Assembly (NCBI RefSeq): GCF_018500185.1
Contig: NZ_JAHBGI010000012.1
Coordinates: 64,708 to 128,707 of the forward strand
Length of the DNA: 64,000 nucleotides
Source of the DNA: Litoribacter ruber
GTDB lineage: Bacteria; Bacteroidota; Bacteroidia; Cytophagales; Cyclobacteriaceae
Direction of reading: 5' to 3'
Under the pieces are notes generated by a model. That model saw only the letters and a program-made list of their open reading frames with translations, was not told where the DNA came from and did no database searches. This document shows, one piece after another, positions 1-7,758 of this stretch. How positions within the stretch are numbered: the first letter of the stretch is position 1; each line of letters starts with the position of its first letter. A program made the translations under genes and the position numbers.

Positions 1-196
1 AAAGTTTTGTATGATTTAACCGTGAAAATTGTGATTTTTTTCTCTACAGTTGATGGGTTGAAAAAAGTCAAGCATATACAGAAAAGCTCCATTCCTGTAA
101 AAGAGAAAAGTTTTCCGCACCTTGACCGGTAGTCAGAGGTTCAGAAAACTTTTCTGAAATAAATTTTATTTTTTTGCTTCTAAATATAACTGTCAG

Positions 197-316
197 TTAG
201 CTACATTGTCCGAGTAGCCACCAAAGAAGTGCAAAGATGATAAGAGTACTGAGGCATCCCCCGCCAAGCTTGCTGGCGCCCCATCCGGCTAGTAGTCCTT
301 TAAATAAATTACCCAT
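197..316 (-). CDS. small conserved-looking membrane protein, 39 residues
   Basis: An ATG-initiated reading frame of 39 codons plus TAA, begun MGNLFKGLLAGWGASKLGGG and ended with a hydrophobic stretch of about 14 residues (ILIF/ALLWWLL type) and GQCS. The Gly-rich first half followed by one membrane-spanning segment is not what random DNA gives, and I have an impression of similar tiny proteins in Bacteroidota, but cannot confirm it without a search. The only neighbour on the same strand is outside the window. No function can be assigned. A single-pass inner-membrane peptide is the best description. Confidence 0.55.
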   Translation of the reverse strand: MGNLFKGLLAGWGASKLGGGCLSTLIIFALLWWLLGQCS

Positions 317-546
317 AGGTTAAATGTGTTTTAGTGGTTATAATAAAAGTTTCAAGAAAAACATTCTTTATGATAAGAGTCCTTTGCGGGGTTTTGTTTA
401 AATAAATGTAAAAAAAACACCTGACCTTGGGACACTTTTGGTATTTATCCCGTATAGTGGACATAATCTTCAGGACTTTCCGCGAAATGTCTTTTGGAGG
501 GTGTTAAATTTTTGGTTTGTTCGATGTATTCTCACTTTATTTTTTG

Positions 547-572
547 AGGCCACCCTTGGGGTGGCCTTTTTC
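547..572 (+). terminator. rho-independent terminator
   Basis: Nine-base perfect stem AGGCCACCC / GGGTGGCCT with a 3-base loop (TTG), followed by five T. It points rightwards, but no protein gene lies upstream on the plus strand within the window. It must therefore end a non-coding transcript or be a barrier protecting ffh. Confidence 0.75.
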
Positions 573-631
573 TATGCCTATCTTTGTCCAGAAAAATTGG
601 CCTTTTATGGCCCTCAATGAATATATATTTT

Positions 632-639
632 TATTTTTG
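632..639 (+). promoter_or_regulatory. possible ffh promoter -7 element
   Basis: TATTTTTG fits the Bacteroidota -7 consensus TAnnTTTG. A start site about 7 bases downstream would give a leader of about 15 bases before the ffh ATG. No good TTTG was found 19-21 bases upstream. Confidence 0.35.
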
Positions 640-660
640 CAGTAAATAGACGAAATCAGC

Positions 661-1998
661 ATGTTTGATAATCTCAGTTATAAATTAGATAAAGCTTTTA
701 AGACCCTCAAGGGGACCGGTACCATCACCGAAATCAACGTGGCCACCACCGTAAAGGAAATCAGACGGGCGTTGATCGATGCGGATGTTAACTATAAAGT
801 AGCCAAGGAAGTAACTGACTCTATCAAGGAGAAAGCCTTAGGTCGTGATGTATTGATTTCCGTATCTCCGGGACAGCTTTTGGTGAAGATCACCCAAGAA
901 GAGCTGACTGAGCTGATGGGAGGATCCAAAGAGGATATCAGCCTCAAAGGTGACCCAGCCGTGGTATTGATCTCAGGTCTTCAAGGTTCCGGTAAAACGA
1001 CTTTTTCCGGTAAACTTGCCACACATTTAAAGAAGCAGGGGCGCCAGGTGCTATTGGTGGCTTGTGATATCTACCGACCTGCCGCCATCGACCAGCTGAA
1101 GGTGCTAGGTGAGCAGATCGGGGTAGAAGTATATGCAGAGCCAGAAAACAAAAATGCCCTTGAAATTGCCGAAAGGGCAATCGCCTATGCCAAGAAATCA
1201 GGTAAAAAGACGGTAATCGTCGATACCGCCGGTCGTTTGGCAGTGGATGAGCAGATGATGAATGAGATTTCCGAGCTTAAGGAAAAACTCAATCCGTCTG
1301 AGACGCTATTTGTGGTCGACTCCATGACCGGTCAGGATGCTGTCAATACTGCAAAGACTTTTGATGAGCGCTTGAATTTTGACGGGGTAGTGTTGACCAA
1401 GTTGGATGGTGATACCCGTGGTGGTGCGGCCATCTCAATCCGACACGTTGTCAACAAGCCTATCAAATTCATCTCCACAGGGGAGAAAATGGAAAACCTG
1501 GATGTTTTCTATCCTGACAGGATGGCCCAAAGGATTTTGGGTATGGGTGACGTTATTTCCCTTGTGGAAAGAGCCCAGCAGACTTTTGACGAGGATGAAG
1601 CCAAAAGGATCAACGCCAAGATCAGGAAAAACCAGTTCAACTTCGATGATTTCCTTTCTCAGTTGGAGCAAATCAAGAAGATGGGTAACCTGAAAGACCT
1701 GATGGGCATGATCCCAGGAATGGGCAAGGCGATCAAAGGGCTTGATATAGATGATGAGTCATTCAAGCCAATTGAAGCTATCATCAGAAGTATGACACCT
1801 GCTGAAAGAAACCAGCCAGAATTGATTGACGGTAGCAGAAGAAAAAGAATAGCGGACGGTAGTGGCCGGAGCATTCAAGAAGTCAACAACCTGATGAAGC
1901 AGTTTGGTGACATGAGGAAAATGATGAAGCAAATGAATAAAATGGGTGGTGCACAAAATGCACTAAAAGCCCTAAACCCAAAGATGGGTAAAAGATAA
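661..1998 (+). CDS. ffh: signal recognition particle protein Ffh (SRP54)
   Basis: GTPase subunit of the signal recognition particle. It binds SRP RNA and the signal sequences of nascent membrane proteins and delivers ribosomes to FtsY at the inner membrane. The 445 residues show the N-terminal helical bundle, the G1 loop GLQGSGKTTFSGKLA (about residues 105-119), DTAGR, the G4 motif TKLDGDTRGGAA, and a methionine-rich C-terminal M domain (GMIPGM, then MKQFGDMRKMMKQMNKM) that forms the signal-peptide groove and RNA site. Length is normal for the family. It is flanked by a terminator on each side and is probably monocistronic. The ATG at 661 directly begins the conserved MFDNLS start. Identification is certain. 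Confidence 0.98.
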   Translation: MFDNLSYKLDKAFKTLKGTGTITEINVATTVKEIRRALIDADVNYKVAKEVTDSIKEKALGRDVLISVSPGQLLVKITQEELTELMGGSKEDISLKGDPAVVLISGLQGSGKTTFSGKLATHLKKQGRQVLLVACDIYRPAAIDQLKVLGEQIGVEVYAEPENKNALEIAERAIAYAKKSGKKTVIVDTAGRLAVDEQMMNEISELKEKLNPSETLFVVDSMTGQDAVNTAKTFDERLNFDGVVLTKLDGDTRGGAAISIRHVVNKPIKFISTGEKMENLDVFYPDRMAQRILGMGDVISLVERAQQTFDEDEAKRINAKIRKNQFNFDDFLSQLEQIKKMGNLKDLMGMIPGMGKAIKGLDIDDESFKPIEAIIRSMTPAERNQPELIDGSRRKRIADGSGRSIQEVNNLMKQFGDMRKMMKQMNKMGGAQNALKALNPKMGKR

Positions 1999-2001
1999 AA
2001 T

Positions 2002-2034
2002 AAAAAAGGCCAATCCTGCGATTGGCCTTTTTTT
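2002..2034. terminator. bidirectional terminator between ffh and the lipoprotein gene
   Basis: Stem AAAAAAGGCCAAT / ATTGGCCTTTTTT with loop CCTGCG. The T tract on each strand lets it end ffh and the converging gene at 2040. Confidence 0.9.
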
Positions 2035-2039
2035 GTAAT

Positions 2040-2588
2040 TTATGGTGTTGGTACTTCTTCAGCGTTTTCTTCCGGATCGTAGTCGATGTCAAAATTGATG
2101 TCAGCTTCATCTACTTCCATCAGTTCTACAGCTTCCTCTTCAGTAACGGCTCCACGCTCCACCAATTCGGCAATGATATCCATTTGTTGCTCGTAGGGGG
2201 CCAGGTCTTTGTGCAGCTGGTTAAATTGTTCGATTAATTCCTTGTCCGAGTACTCGGCGTACCTTTCCTTTCTGGCCTGTTTGATTTTATTTTTTTGTTC
2301 CACCAAAAGGGTTTCTTTTCTTTCGGCCAATCGGGTATTGTAGCGCTCCAAAAACTCATCTGCCGCCTCCGTGCCGTAGAAAGGAGTTTCTTCATAAGTG
2401 ACAGTCTCCTGTTCGCCGTCAGGATGAGTGACAGTGTAAGTATCTTGGTCTTCCACCATATATTCATCACCCGTTTCGGTGTCTACAATTCTGTCGTTTT
2501 CATAGGTAAACCTTTCTTCTTCAGACTGGTTTTGCGCACAGGAAAATAAAATGGCGGTGGTCAATAAACTTAATAGTATCTTTTTCAT
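2040..2588 (-). CDS. hypothetical lipoprotein, Glu-rich
   Basis: A 182-residue protein with a lipoprotein signal peptide: MKK, a hydrophobic stretch, then LFSC with the lipidated Cys at residue 17. It is therefore probably anchored in the inner or outer membrane, facing the periplasm. The mature part is very acidic. Residues 85-135 form a charged helix with coiled-coil character (ERKETLLVEQKNKIKQARKE region), and the last 45 residues are almost all Glu, Asp, Val and Pro. No enzymatic motif is seen and no family is recognised. It converges on ffh across a shared terminator. guaD lies 18 bases upstream on the same strand, so the two may be cotranscribed. Confidence 0.8.
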   Translation of the reverse strand: MKKILLSLLTTAILFSCAQNQSEEERFTYENDRIVDTETGDEYMVEDQDTYTVTHPDGEQETVTYEETPFYGTEAADEFLERYNTRLAERKETLLVEQKNKIKQARKERYAEYSDKELIEQFNQLHKDLAPYEQQMDIIAELVERGAVTEEEAVELMEVDEADINFDIDYDPEENAEEVPTP

Positions 2589-2606
2589 GTGTAGTTCTTT
2601 ATTTGG

Positions 2607-3089
2607 TTAATATATGGTTTTATCGTTTTTTTCCTGCCAAAGGTTGAAGGCTTTCGCAGAGTTTTCCATGGTGATTTTATACATGGGAATACTTCGTTGG
2701 GCGGGATCGACTTCTAGTTGCTCATATATAAAGGCATCATCAAAACCCGCTTGAGCCGCGTCAAATTTGTCATTGGCAAAGAAAACCCGATCTGGCCTGG
2801 CCCAATAAATTGCCCCAAGGCACATGGGGCAGGGCTCACAGGAGGTGTATATGTCACAGCCGCTAAGCTGGAAATTTCCCAAATGCTGGCAGGCATTACG
2901 GATGGCTACCACCTCTGCATGGGCAGTGGGGTCTGTGGTGGAGGTCACACTGTTGCTTCCCTCTCCGATGATCTGGCCATCTTTGACAACCACGCAGCCG
3001 AATGGCCCACCTTTGCCGGACTCCATGCCTTCTTGAGCTAGGTCCAGCGCTCTTTGCATAAAATGCTTCTGTTCTGTTGACAAACTCAT
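2607..3089 (-). CDS. guaD: guanine deaminase (cytidine deaminase-fold)
   Basis: Converts guanine to xanthine and ammonia in purine salvage, in the cytoplasm. The 160 residues carry the zinc site of the deaminase fold: His57-Ala-Glu59 (TAHAEVVAI), where Glu59 shuttles the proton, and PCPMC with Cys87 and Cys90. The text around it (GGPFG near 27, SCEPCPMCLGAIYWARP, DAAQAGFDDAFIYEQ) follows Bacillus subtilis GuaD much more closely than the tRNA deaminase TadA. This includes the characteristic C-terminal tail used by the GuaD dimer. A broader nucleoside deaminase activity cannot be excluded. The ATG at 3089 starts directly before the first helix. The lipoprotein gene follows after 18 bases. Confidence 0.88.
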   Translation of the reverse strand: MSLSTEQKHFMQRALDLAQEGMESGKGGPFGCVVVKDGQIIGEGSNSVTSTTDPTAHAEVVAIRNACQHLGNFQLSGCDIYTSCEPCPMCLGAIYWARPDRVFFANDKFDAAQAGFDDAFIYEQLEVDPAQRSIPMYKITMENSAKAFNLWQEKNDKTIY

Positions 3090-3145
3090 ACTTCTATTCT
3101 TACCTATATATACCCACGAAAATATAAAATAGTTTTGGCAGGGGC

Positions 3146-4570
3146 TTATTTGAAATGATCTGAATAAGCTTTTTCCGCTGCATTATAGCCACACATTCCA
3201 TGCACCCCGCCTCCTGGAGGAGTAGAGGAAGAGCAGATATATACCCGTTTGTCAGGGGTGTTGTAGGGAGTAAAGCTTGCCACCGGTCTGGTGAACAGCT
3301 GGCTGATATCCTGTAAGCCGCCGTTGATGTCCCCACCGACCAAGTTGGGGTTCCAAGCTTCCATTTGTGAGGTGGTCTGGGTATGCCTGGCCAAAATAAG
3401 ATCCTTAAATCCCGGTGCGGCTTTCTCAATCTGCGCCTCTATAAAGGATGTCATATCTGTCTCATCCCCATTGGGTACATGGCAATAGGCCCATGCGGTA
3501 TGCTTTCCTTTTGGTGCCCTAGAAGAGTCGAAGATGGTATGCTGGGCCAATAACACATAAGGATCGGGAGTCACATAGCCCTTGCCACTTCTTCTTGCAC
3601 TGTTTTCGATTTCCTTGGTGGAGTACCCAAAATGTATGGTCCCCGCTTTCCTGCACTCTTCACTCAAAAAAGGAATAGGCTCACTCAAGGCCCAGTCAAT
3701 TTTGAACACACCTTTTCCATATTTATAATTTTCAAGTCTTTTTCTATAGCCTTCACCAAAATTGGTACCCTTGATATTGAGCAACTGTTTTGGGGTCAGG
3801 TCAAATAAATAGGCTTCAGCCCGCGGAAGTTCGTTGATGTCCTGGATGGGACTGTCCCTAAATACTATACCCCCCATGGATCTGTAATAGGCTGCCAGGC
3901 TCTCGGCAATATTTTTCGCTCCACCTCTCGGGAAAGGCCAGCCATACTTATGTGCCACCCCGTGAAGGACTAATCCAAATGAGGCAGAAGCCAGTTTTGT
4001 CAAGGGCAAGGTAGAATGGGCTGCTGCACCGTAGAAAAAAGCCCTGGTTTTTTCTTCTTTGAAAAACAGGTTAGAAAATGTGGTGACCGGCAAAAGAGCG
4101 CTCATGCCAAACCGGCCCATCTTGATCGGGTGATTGGGGAGCTTCATGGGGCTAAGGATGTCACCCTCCAAATCTGCCCAGTTTTCCGTCAGCCAGTTCA
4201 TCATTTCAAAGTAGGTATGCTGATCCCTGCCCAGTTGTCGGGCAGTTTGGTCAATATCCTGATAGGCTGCTATGCCGGATCCATCGGCAAAAGGATGCGC
4301 AAAGGGAATATCGGGATAAACCCACTCCAGCCCGTACTCATCCAAAGGTAACGTTTTGAAAAAAGGAGAAGCCATTCCAAGCGGATGGATGGCTGAACCC
4401 AGGTCATGGATATATCCCGGTAGGGTAAGCTCACCTGATCTACAGGCGCCACCCACCTCGGAAGCCTGCTCATAGATAGCTGTTGAAAGTCCTTTTTGTT
4501 GCAGGTAGATCGCTGCGGCCAGTCCATTGGGGCCGCTTCCTACTACTATTGCATCAAGATGTTTGCTCAT
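3146..4570 (-). CDS. CrtI/PYROXD2-type FAD-dependent oxidoreductase
   Basis: A flavoprotein of the phytoene-desaturase/amine-oxidase superfamily, 474 residues from the chosen start. The N-terminus shows the Rossmann dinucleotide motif VVGSGPNGLAAAIYL followed by YEQASEVGGACRS, both FAD contacts. The C-terminal part has the second FAD segment with SSSTPPGGGVHGMCGYNAA. The pattern fits the branch of 'phytoene dehydrogenase-related' proteins (PYROXD2-like) rather than a proven carotenoid desaturase, and no other carotenoid gene lies nearby, so the substrate is unknown. The longer frame back to 4621 was rejected because a TAnnTTTG promoter element lies inside it (4598-4605). The shorter ATG starts right before the Rossmann strand. 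It is divergent from the FrdA-like gene. Confidence 0.8.
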   Translation of the reverse strand: MSKHLDAIVVGSGPNGLAAAIYLQQKGLSTAIYEQASEVGGACRSGELTLPGYIHDLGSAIHPLGMASPFFKTLPLDEYGLEWVYPDIPFAHPFADGSGIAAYQDIDQTARQLGRDQHTYFEMMNWLTENWADLEGDILSPMKLPNHPIKMGRFGMSALLPVTTFSNLFFKEEKTRAFFYGAAAHSTLPLTKLASASFGLVLHGVAHKYGWPFPRGGAKNIAESLAAYYRSMGGIVFRDSPIQDINELPRAEAYLFDLTPKQLLNIKGTNFGEGYRKRLENYKYGKGVFKIDWALSEPIPFLSEECRKAGTIHFGYSTKEIENSARRSGKGYVTPDPYVLLAQHTIFDSSRAPKGKHTAWAYCHVPNGDETDMTSFIEAQIEKAAPGFKDLILARHTQTTSQMEAWNPNLVGGDINGGLQDISQLFTRPVASFTPYNTPDKRVYICSSSTPPGGGVHGMCGYNAAEKAYSDHFK

Positions 4571-4597
4571 GCTCAAAGGTTTGTCAAAAGGTTCGTT

Positions 4598-4605
4598 CAA
4601 AAATA
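4598..4605 (-). promoter_or_regulatory. -7 promoter element of the CrtI-like gene
   Basis: Reads TATTTTTG on the minus strand, a full match to TAnnTTTG. The predicted start site near 4591 leaves a leader of about 21 bases before the ATG at 4570. The -33 box is not clear. Confidence 0.45.
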
Positions 4606-4674
4606 GTACAGGAATTCTCAAATCCCCTTAAATCGAACATTCGAAAGGTATGATTGTTTGAAAAGTAAAAAGGC

Positions 4675-6417
4675 ATGATGGTTTTTAAGGACATTGACAA
4701 GGAACTGACTACAGTTGTATTAATCATAGGGGCCGGAGCGGCGGGAATCAGAACCGCTATCGCCCTGAAAGAAGCCGGGGTGGATTGCATGCTGGTCTCA
4801 AAGAGGGAGTTTGGGGATGCCCATACCAAAATGGCCGCAGGTGGGATCAATGCTTCCTTGGGTAATCTGGACCCTGAGGACCGCTGGGAGATTCATGCGG
4901 CGGATACGCTCAAGGAGGGACATTTTGTCAATGATCCAAAAGCCGTCGAACTGGTTTGCAAAAATGCCCCCGATGCCATCAGGGAACTGGCGGAATGGGG
5001 CTGCCCCTTTAACACTAATGAAGATGGGGAAATCAATCAACGCTTTTTTGGCGCACAGTCCTACCGCCGTACCTGCTTTGTAGGTGACCATACCGGAAAG
5101 GCTATCTTAGACACCCTGGTCCAAAAAGCCAAAGATATGGGGATCGAGTGTCTGGATGGAAAATATGTATTTGAGTTGTTGAAAAACAAGGATAGGGTGG
5201 TTGGTGCCTTGGTTTTAGATAAAAAGGAAAAACAACTTCTCAGAATTAAAAGCCAGTACACCGTAATAGCCGCCGCGGGGTATGCTTCCATCTATAGCAG
5301 GTCTTCTTCTAGGAAAAATGAAAACCTCGGCGACGCAATGAGGCTTGCCCTTCGAGCCGGTGCCCAGCTAAAAGATATGGAAATGGTGCAGTTTCACCCC
5401 ACGGGCATGGTAAAGCCGGAGAAATTTGAAGGGAAGCTGGTCACAGAGGCCGTGAGGGGGGAGGGCGGCCATTTGCTCAATGCGGATAAAAAAAGGTTTA
5501 TGGAGGATTATTCTCCTGAAATGATGGAATTAGATGCCAGAGATGAAGTGGCCCGTGCGATTGCAAGGGAAATTGCCAAAGGGCGGGGCACAAAAGATAA
5601 AGGAGTGTACCTGGATATATCCCACAAGGAGGAGGGGTTTATCAAAAAGAAACTTCCCGATATGTATGAAAGATTTGAATCCCTCGGGATCAATATTTCA
5701 GAAAAAGCCATGGAGGTAGCCCCTACAAGCCATTATTCCATGGGAGGGCTGCTGGTGGATTTCGAAAACGGCTTTACCGGGGTTCAGGGCCTGTATGCAG
5801 TAGGGGAGGCGGCTTGCGGCTTGCACGGTGCTAACAGGCTCGGTGGCAATTCCCTTATTGAAACCGTGGTCTTGGGGAAACTTACGGGTGAGGAGTTGAG
5901 CAGAAAGATCAAAGGTGAGGATAATGGGGAAAAGATAAGTATCCCTGAACTGGAACAATCCTTTTCACCAAAGCACTACCCATGGCAGGCTCAGCCAAAT
6001 CAGGTCCTTGTGAAAATTAAAAACTTGATGTGGGACCATGCCGGGATCATCAGAAATGAAAAAGGCTTGAAGGAAGGGCTGCAGCAACTTGAAGCTATAG
6101 AAGAGGAAATAGTTGCCGGTTCCGTTTCAGTGGAGGGGCTCGACTTTGAAAATGTGTGGGCCAATATGGATCTTTTTACCGTGCTGGAGGTGTCGAAACT
6201 CGTCCTTAAGGCGGCCTTGGAACGAAAAGAGTCAAGAGGAGCGCATTACCGGGAAGACTTTCCGGACAAGGATGAAAACTGGGAGGCCAACCTCGTTTGG
6301 AACCTGGATCAGGATGGCCAGCTCAAATTCGAAAAGCTTAAAGTTCCAGCCATTTCACCCGGTGTCCAAAGGGCTTTGGACGAAGGCCATTCCCTTAATT
6401 ACCATCAGCTGGAGTAA
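4675..6417 (+). CDS. SdhA/FrdA-type flavoprotein (fumarate reductase/succinate dehydrogenase family)
   Basis: A 580-residue flavoprotein with GAGAAG (19-24) as the FAD Rossmann motif and the whole catalytic set of the SdhA/FrdA family: QFHPTG, TEAVRGEGG (catalytic Arg), SHYSMGG and NRLGGNSL. His50 in DAHTKMAAGG lies where SdhA carries its covalently bound FAD. L-aspartate oxidase (NadB), the usual alternative for a stand-alone member, lacks that His. No iron-sulphur subunit, membrane anchor or nad gene is next to it, so electron acceptor and direction (succinate oxidation, fumarate reduction or another dicarboxylate) are unknown. Two ATG codons in tandem (4675 and 4678) are possible starts. 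Family is sure, exact role is not. Confidence 0.8.
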   Translation: MMVFKDIDKELTTVVLIIGAGAAGIRTAIALKEAGVDCMLVSKREFGDAHTKMAAGGINASLGNLDPEDRWEIHAADTLKEGHFVNDPKAVELVCKNAPDAIRELAEWGCPFNTNEDGEINQRFFGAQSYRRTCFVGDHTGKAILDTLVQKAKDMGIECLDGKYVFELLKNKDRVVGALVLDKKEKQLLRIKSQYTVIAAAGYASIYSRSSSRKNENLGDAMRLALRAGAQLKDMEMVQFHPTGMVKPEKFEGKLVTEAVRGEGGHLLNADKKRFMEDYSPEMMELDARDEVARAIAREIAKGRGTKDKGVYLDISHKEEGFIKKKLPDMYERFESLGINISEKAMEVAPTSHYSMGGLLVDFENGFTGVQGLYAVGEAACGLHGANRLGGNSLIETVVLGKLTGEELSRKIKGEDNGEKISIPELEQSFSPKHYPWQAQPNQVLVKIKNLMWDHAGIIRNEKGLKEGLQQLEAIEEEIVAGSVSVEGLDFENVWANMDLFTVLEVSKLVLKAALERKESRGAHYREDFPDKDENWEANLVWNLDQDGQLKFEKLKVPAISPGVQRALDEGHSLNYHQLE

Positions 6418-6459
6418 ACTCCATTCTATTTTTAGAAAAGCTACAATATCAGGTTTCCA

Positions 6460-6537
6460 TACACCAGTCTAAAACCAATGTTAGACCAGTATTAAACCAG
6501 TGTAAAAACAATCTGGTATTGGTTTAATGTTGGTGTA
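6460..6537. repeat. imperfect inverted repeat of ACCAGT-type units
   Basis: Left arm 6460-6489 and right arm 6513-6537 share TACACCA, TAAAACCAAT / ATTGGTTTA and CCAG / CTGG blocks in inverse order. The 23-base centre contains another AAACCAGTGT unit. The ACCAGT/ACCAAT word occurs about five times in 70 bases. It could be a folded 3' end of the preceding mRNA or a protein-binding array. Confidence 0.6.
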
Positions 6538-6652
6538 GAATAGGTTGAATAAAGATATATAACTTACTTAATGTTTTGTGATCAGTGGTTAATGTGTAAA
6601 TTTTATTCGGATTTGACATCGCCTTGTAATGGGTTGTAAATTGATGGAGGAC

Positions 6653-6685
6653 AAAAAAAAAGGCCGATCAGATGATCGGCCTTTT
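6653..6685 (-). terminator. terminator of pdhB
   Basis: Thirteen-base stem AAAAGGCCGATCA / TGATCGGCCTTTT with a 2-base loop. On the minus strand it is followed by a run of at least eight T, directly after the pdhB stop codon. It may also end plus-strand transcription from the FrdA-like gene. Confidence 0.9.
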
Positions 6686-6691
6686 AAGTGC

Positions 6692-7669
6692 TTATTTGTA
6701 GCAGACTTTTTTGACTGCGTCGATTGTTCTCTTGACATTTGGAATGGTAGCTTCGATGTATTGAGGAGCGTAACTCAATGGAATATCCATACTGTTAACT
6801 CTCAAAACTGGGGCATCTAAGTAGTCGAAAGCGTTTTTCTGAATGTTGAAGGCCAGGTCAGTGGCAAGTGAAGCGATTGGATTGGCTTCCTCTACGATCA
6901 CGCATCTGTTGGTTTTTTTTACAGATTCCACGATAGTGGCATAATCGATGGGTCTTACCGTTCTTAAGTCGATCACTTCGGCATCGATGTTGTCCTTGGC
7001 CAGTTCCTCAGCAGCTTCCAAAGCAACTTTCATCATCTTGCCAAAAGAAACGATGGTCACATCTTTACCTTTTTTCTTCACATCGGCTACACCAATTGGA
7101 AGCAAGTATTCTCCCTCTGGAACCTCGCCTTTGTCACCATACATCAGTTCAGACTCCATGAAAATCACTGGATCGTTGTCACGGATGGAGGCTTTCAAAA
7201 GGCCTTTCGCATCATAAGGATTGGATGGAACGACTACTTTCAAACCTGGAGTGTTGGCAAACCAGTTTTCAAAGTTTGAGGAGTGCTGAGCGCCCAATTG
7301 CCCGGCGTTACCGGTTGGTCCTCTGAATACAATAGGACAGCTGTACTGTCCGGCTGACATGGAATAGATCTTAGCGGCAGAGTTGATAATTTGATCAATT
7401 GCCACCAAAGAAAAGTTGAAGGTCATGAATTCAATGATGGGACGCAGACCGTTCATGGCGGCACCCACGCCCAAACCTGCGAAACCAAGTTCAGCAATTG
7501 GGGTGTCATACATCCTTTCCGGACCGAATTCGTCCAACATACCTTGGGTCACTTTATATGCCCCGTTGTATTCAGCTACCTCCTCGCCCATGACAAACAC
7601 ATTTTTGTCACGTCTCATTTCTTCGGACATAGCCTCTCTTAATGCTTCTCTAAATTGTATTTCTCTCAT
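6692..7669 (-). CDS. pdhB: pyruvate dehydrogenase E1 component, beta subunit
   Basis: Beta subunit of the thiamine-diphosphate E1 enzyme that decarboxylates pyruvate and passes the acetyl group to lipoyl-E2. The 325 residues match the family length. Recognisable segments are REALREAMSEEM, VFVMGEEVAEYNGAYKVTQG (the Glu that activates ThDP), DTPIAELGFAGLGVGAAMNG, GPTGNAGQLGAQHS, and the C-terminal transketolase domain with VSFGKMM and VIVEEANPIAS. The alpha subunit is not adjacent, so E1 is split in the genome, as is common in Bacteroidota. The 2-oxoisovalerate E1 beta is the alternative, but the sequence is the PdhB type. The gene ends in a strong terminator. Confidence 0.93.
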   Translation of the reverse strand: MREIQFREALREAMSEEMRRDKNVFVMGEEVAEYNGAYKVTQGMLDEFGPERMYDTPIAELGFAGLGVGAAMNGLRPIIEFMTFNFSLVAIDQIINSAAKIYSMSAGQYSCPIVFRGPTGNAGQLGAQHSSNFENWFANTPGLKVVVPSNPYDAKGLLKASIRDNDPVIFMESELMYGDKGEVPEGEYLLPIGVADVKKKGKDVTIVSFGKMMKVALEAAEELAKDNIDAEVIDLRTVRPIDYATIVESVKKTNRCVIVEEANPIASLATDLAFNIQKNAFDYLDAPVLRVNSMDIPLSYAPQYIEATIPNVKRTIDAVKKVCYK

Positions 7670-7758
7670 GTAACAGCCAAAATTTATGGGCGTAAAAATA
7701 GAAAGTTAATCGGCAATTCACAAGATAATTTCAAATTCCATGGCCTTTTCAAGGCCGA

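Larger units (their letters stand above)
317..660. other. intergenic region upstream of ffh with possible small RNA
   Basis: This gap holds no convincing protein gene. The one long frame (438-620, TTG start) runs straight through a terminator hairpin and is rejected. From about 416 to 571 there are elements of a structured transcript: AACACC near 416 can pair with GGTGTT near 501-506, CCTGA near 420 can pair with TCAGG near 470, and GACTTT near 474 with AAATGTC near 484. A terminator follows. A small RNA is possible, but no family was recognised. The SRP RNA tetraloop/GGAA signature was looked for and not seen. Confidence 0.25.

Noticed and set aside
416-571. SRP RNA, tmRNA or RNase P RNA next to ffh
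   Set aside because: The conserved GGAA/GCAGCC SRP tip, tmRNA ends and the RNase P GAGGAAAGTCC block were looked for and not found.
438-620. 60-residue plus-strand frame before ffh
   Set aside because: TTG start, reads through the terminator hairpin at 547-572, and has no domain-like composition.
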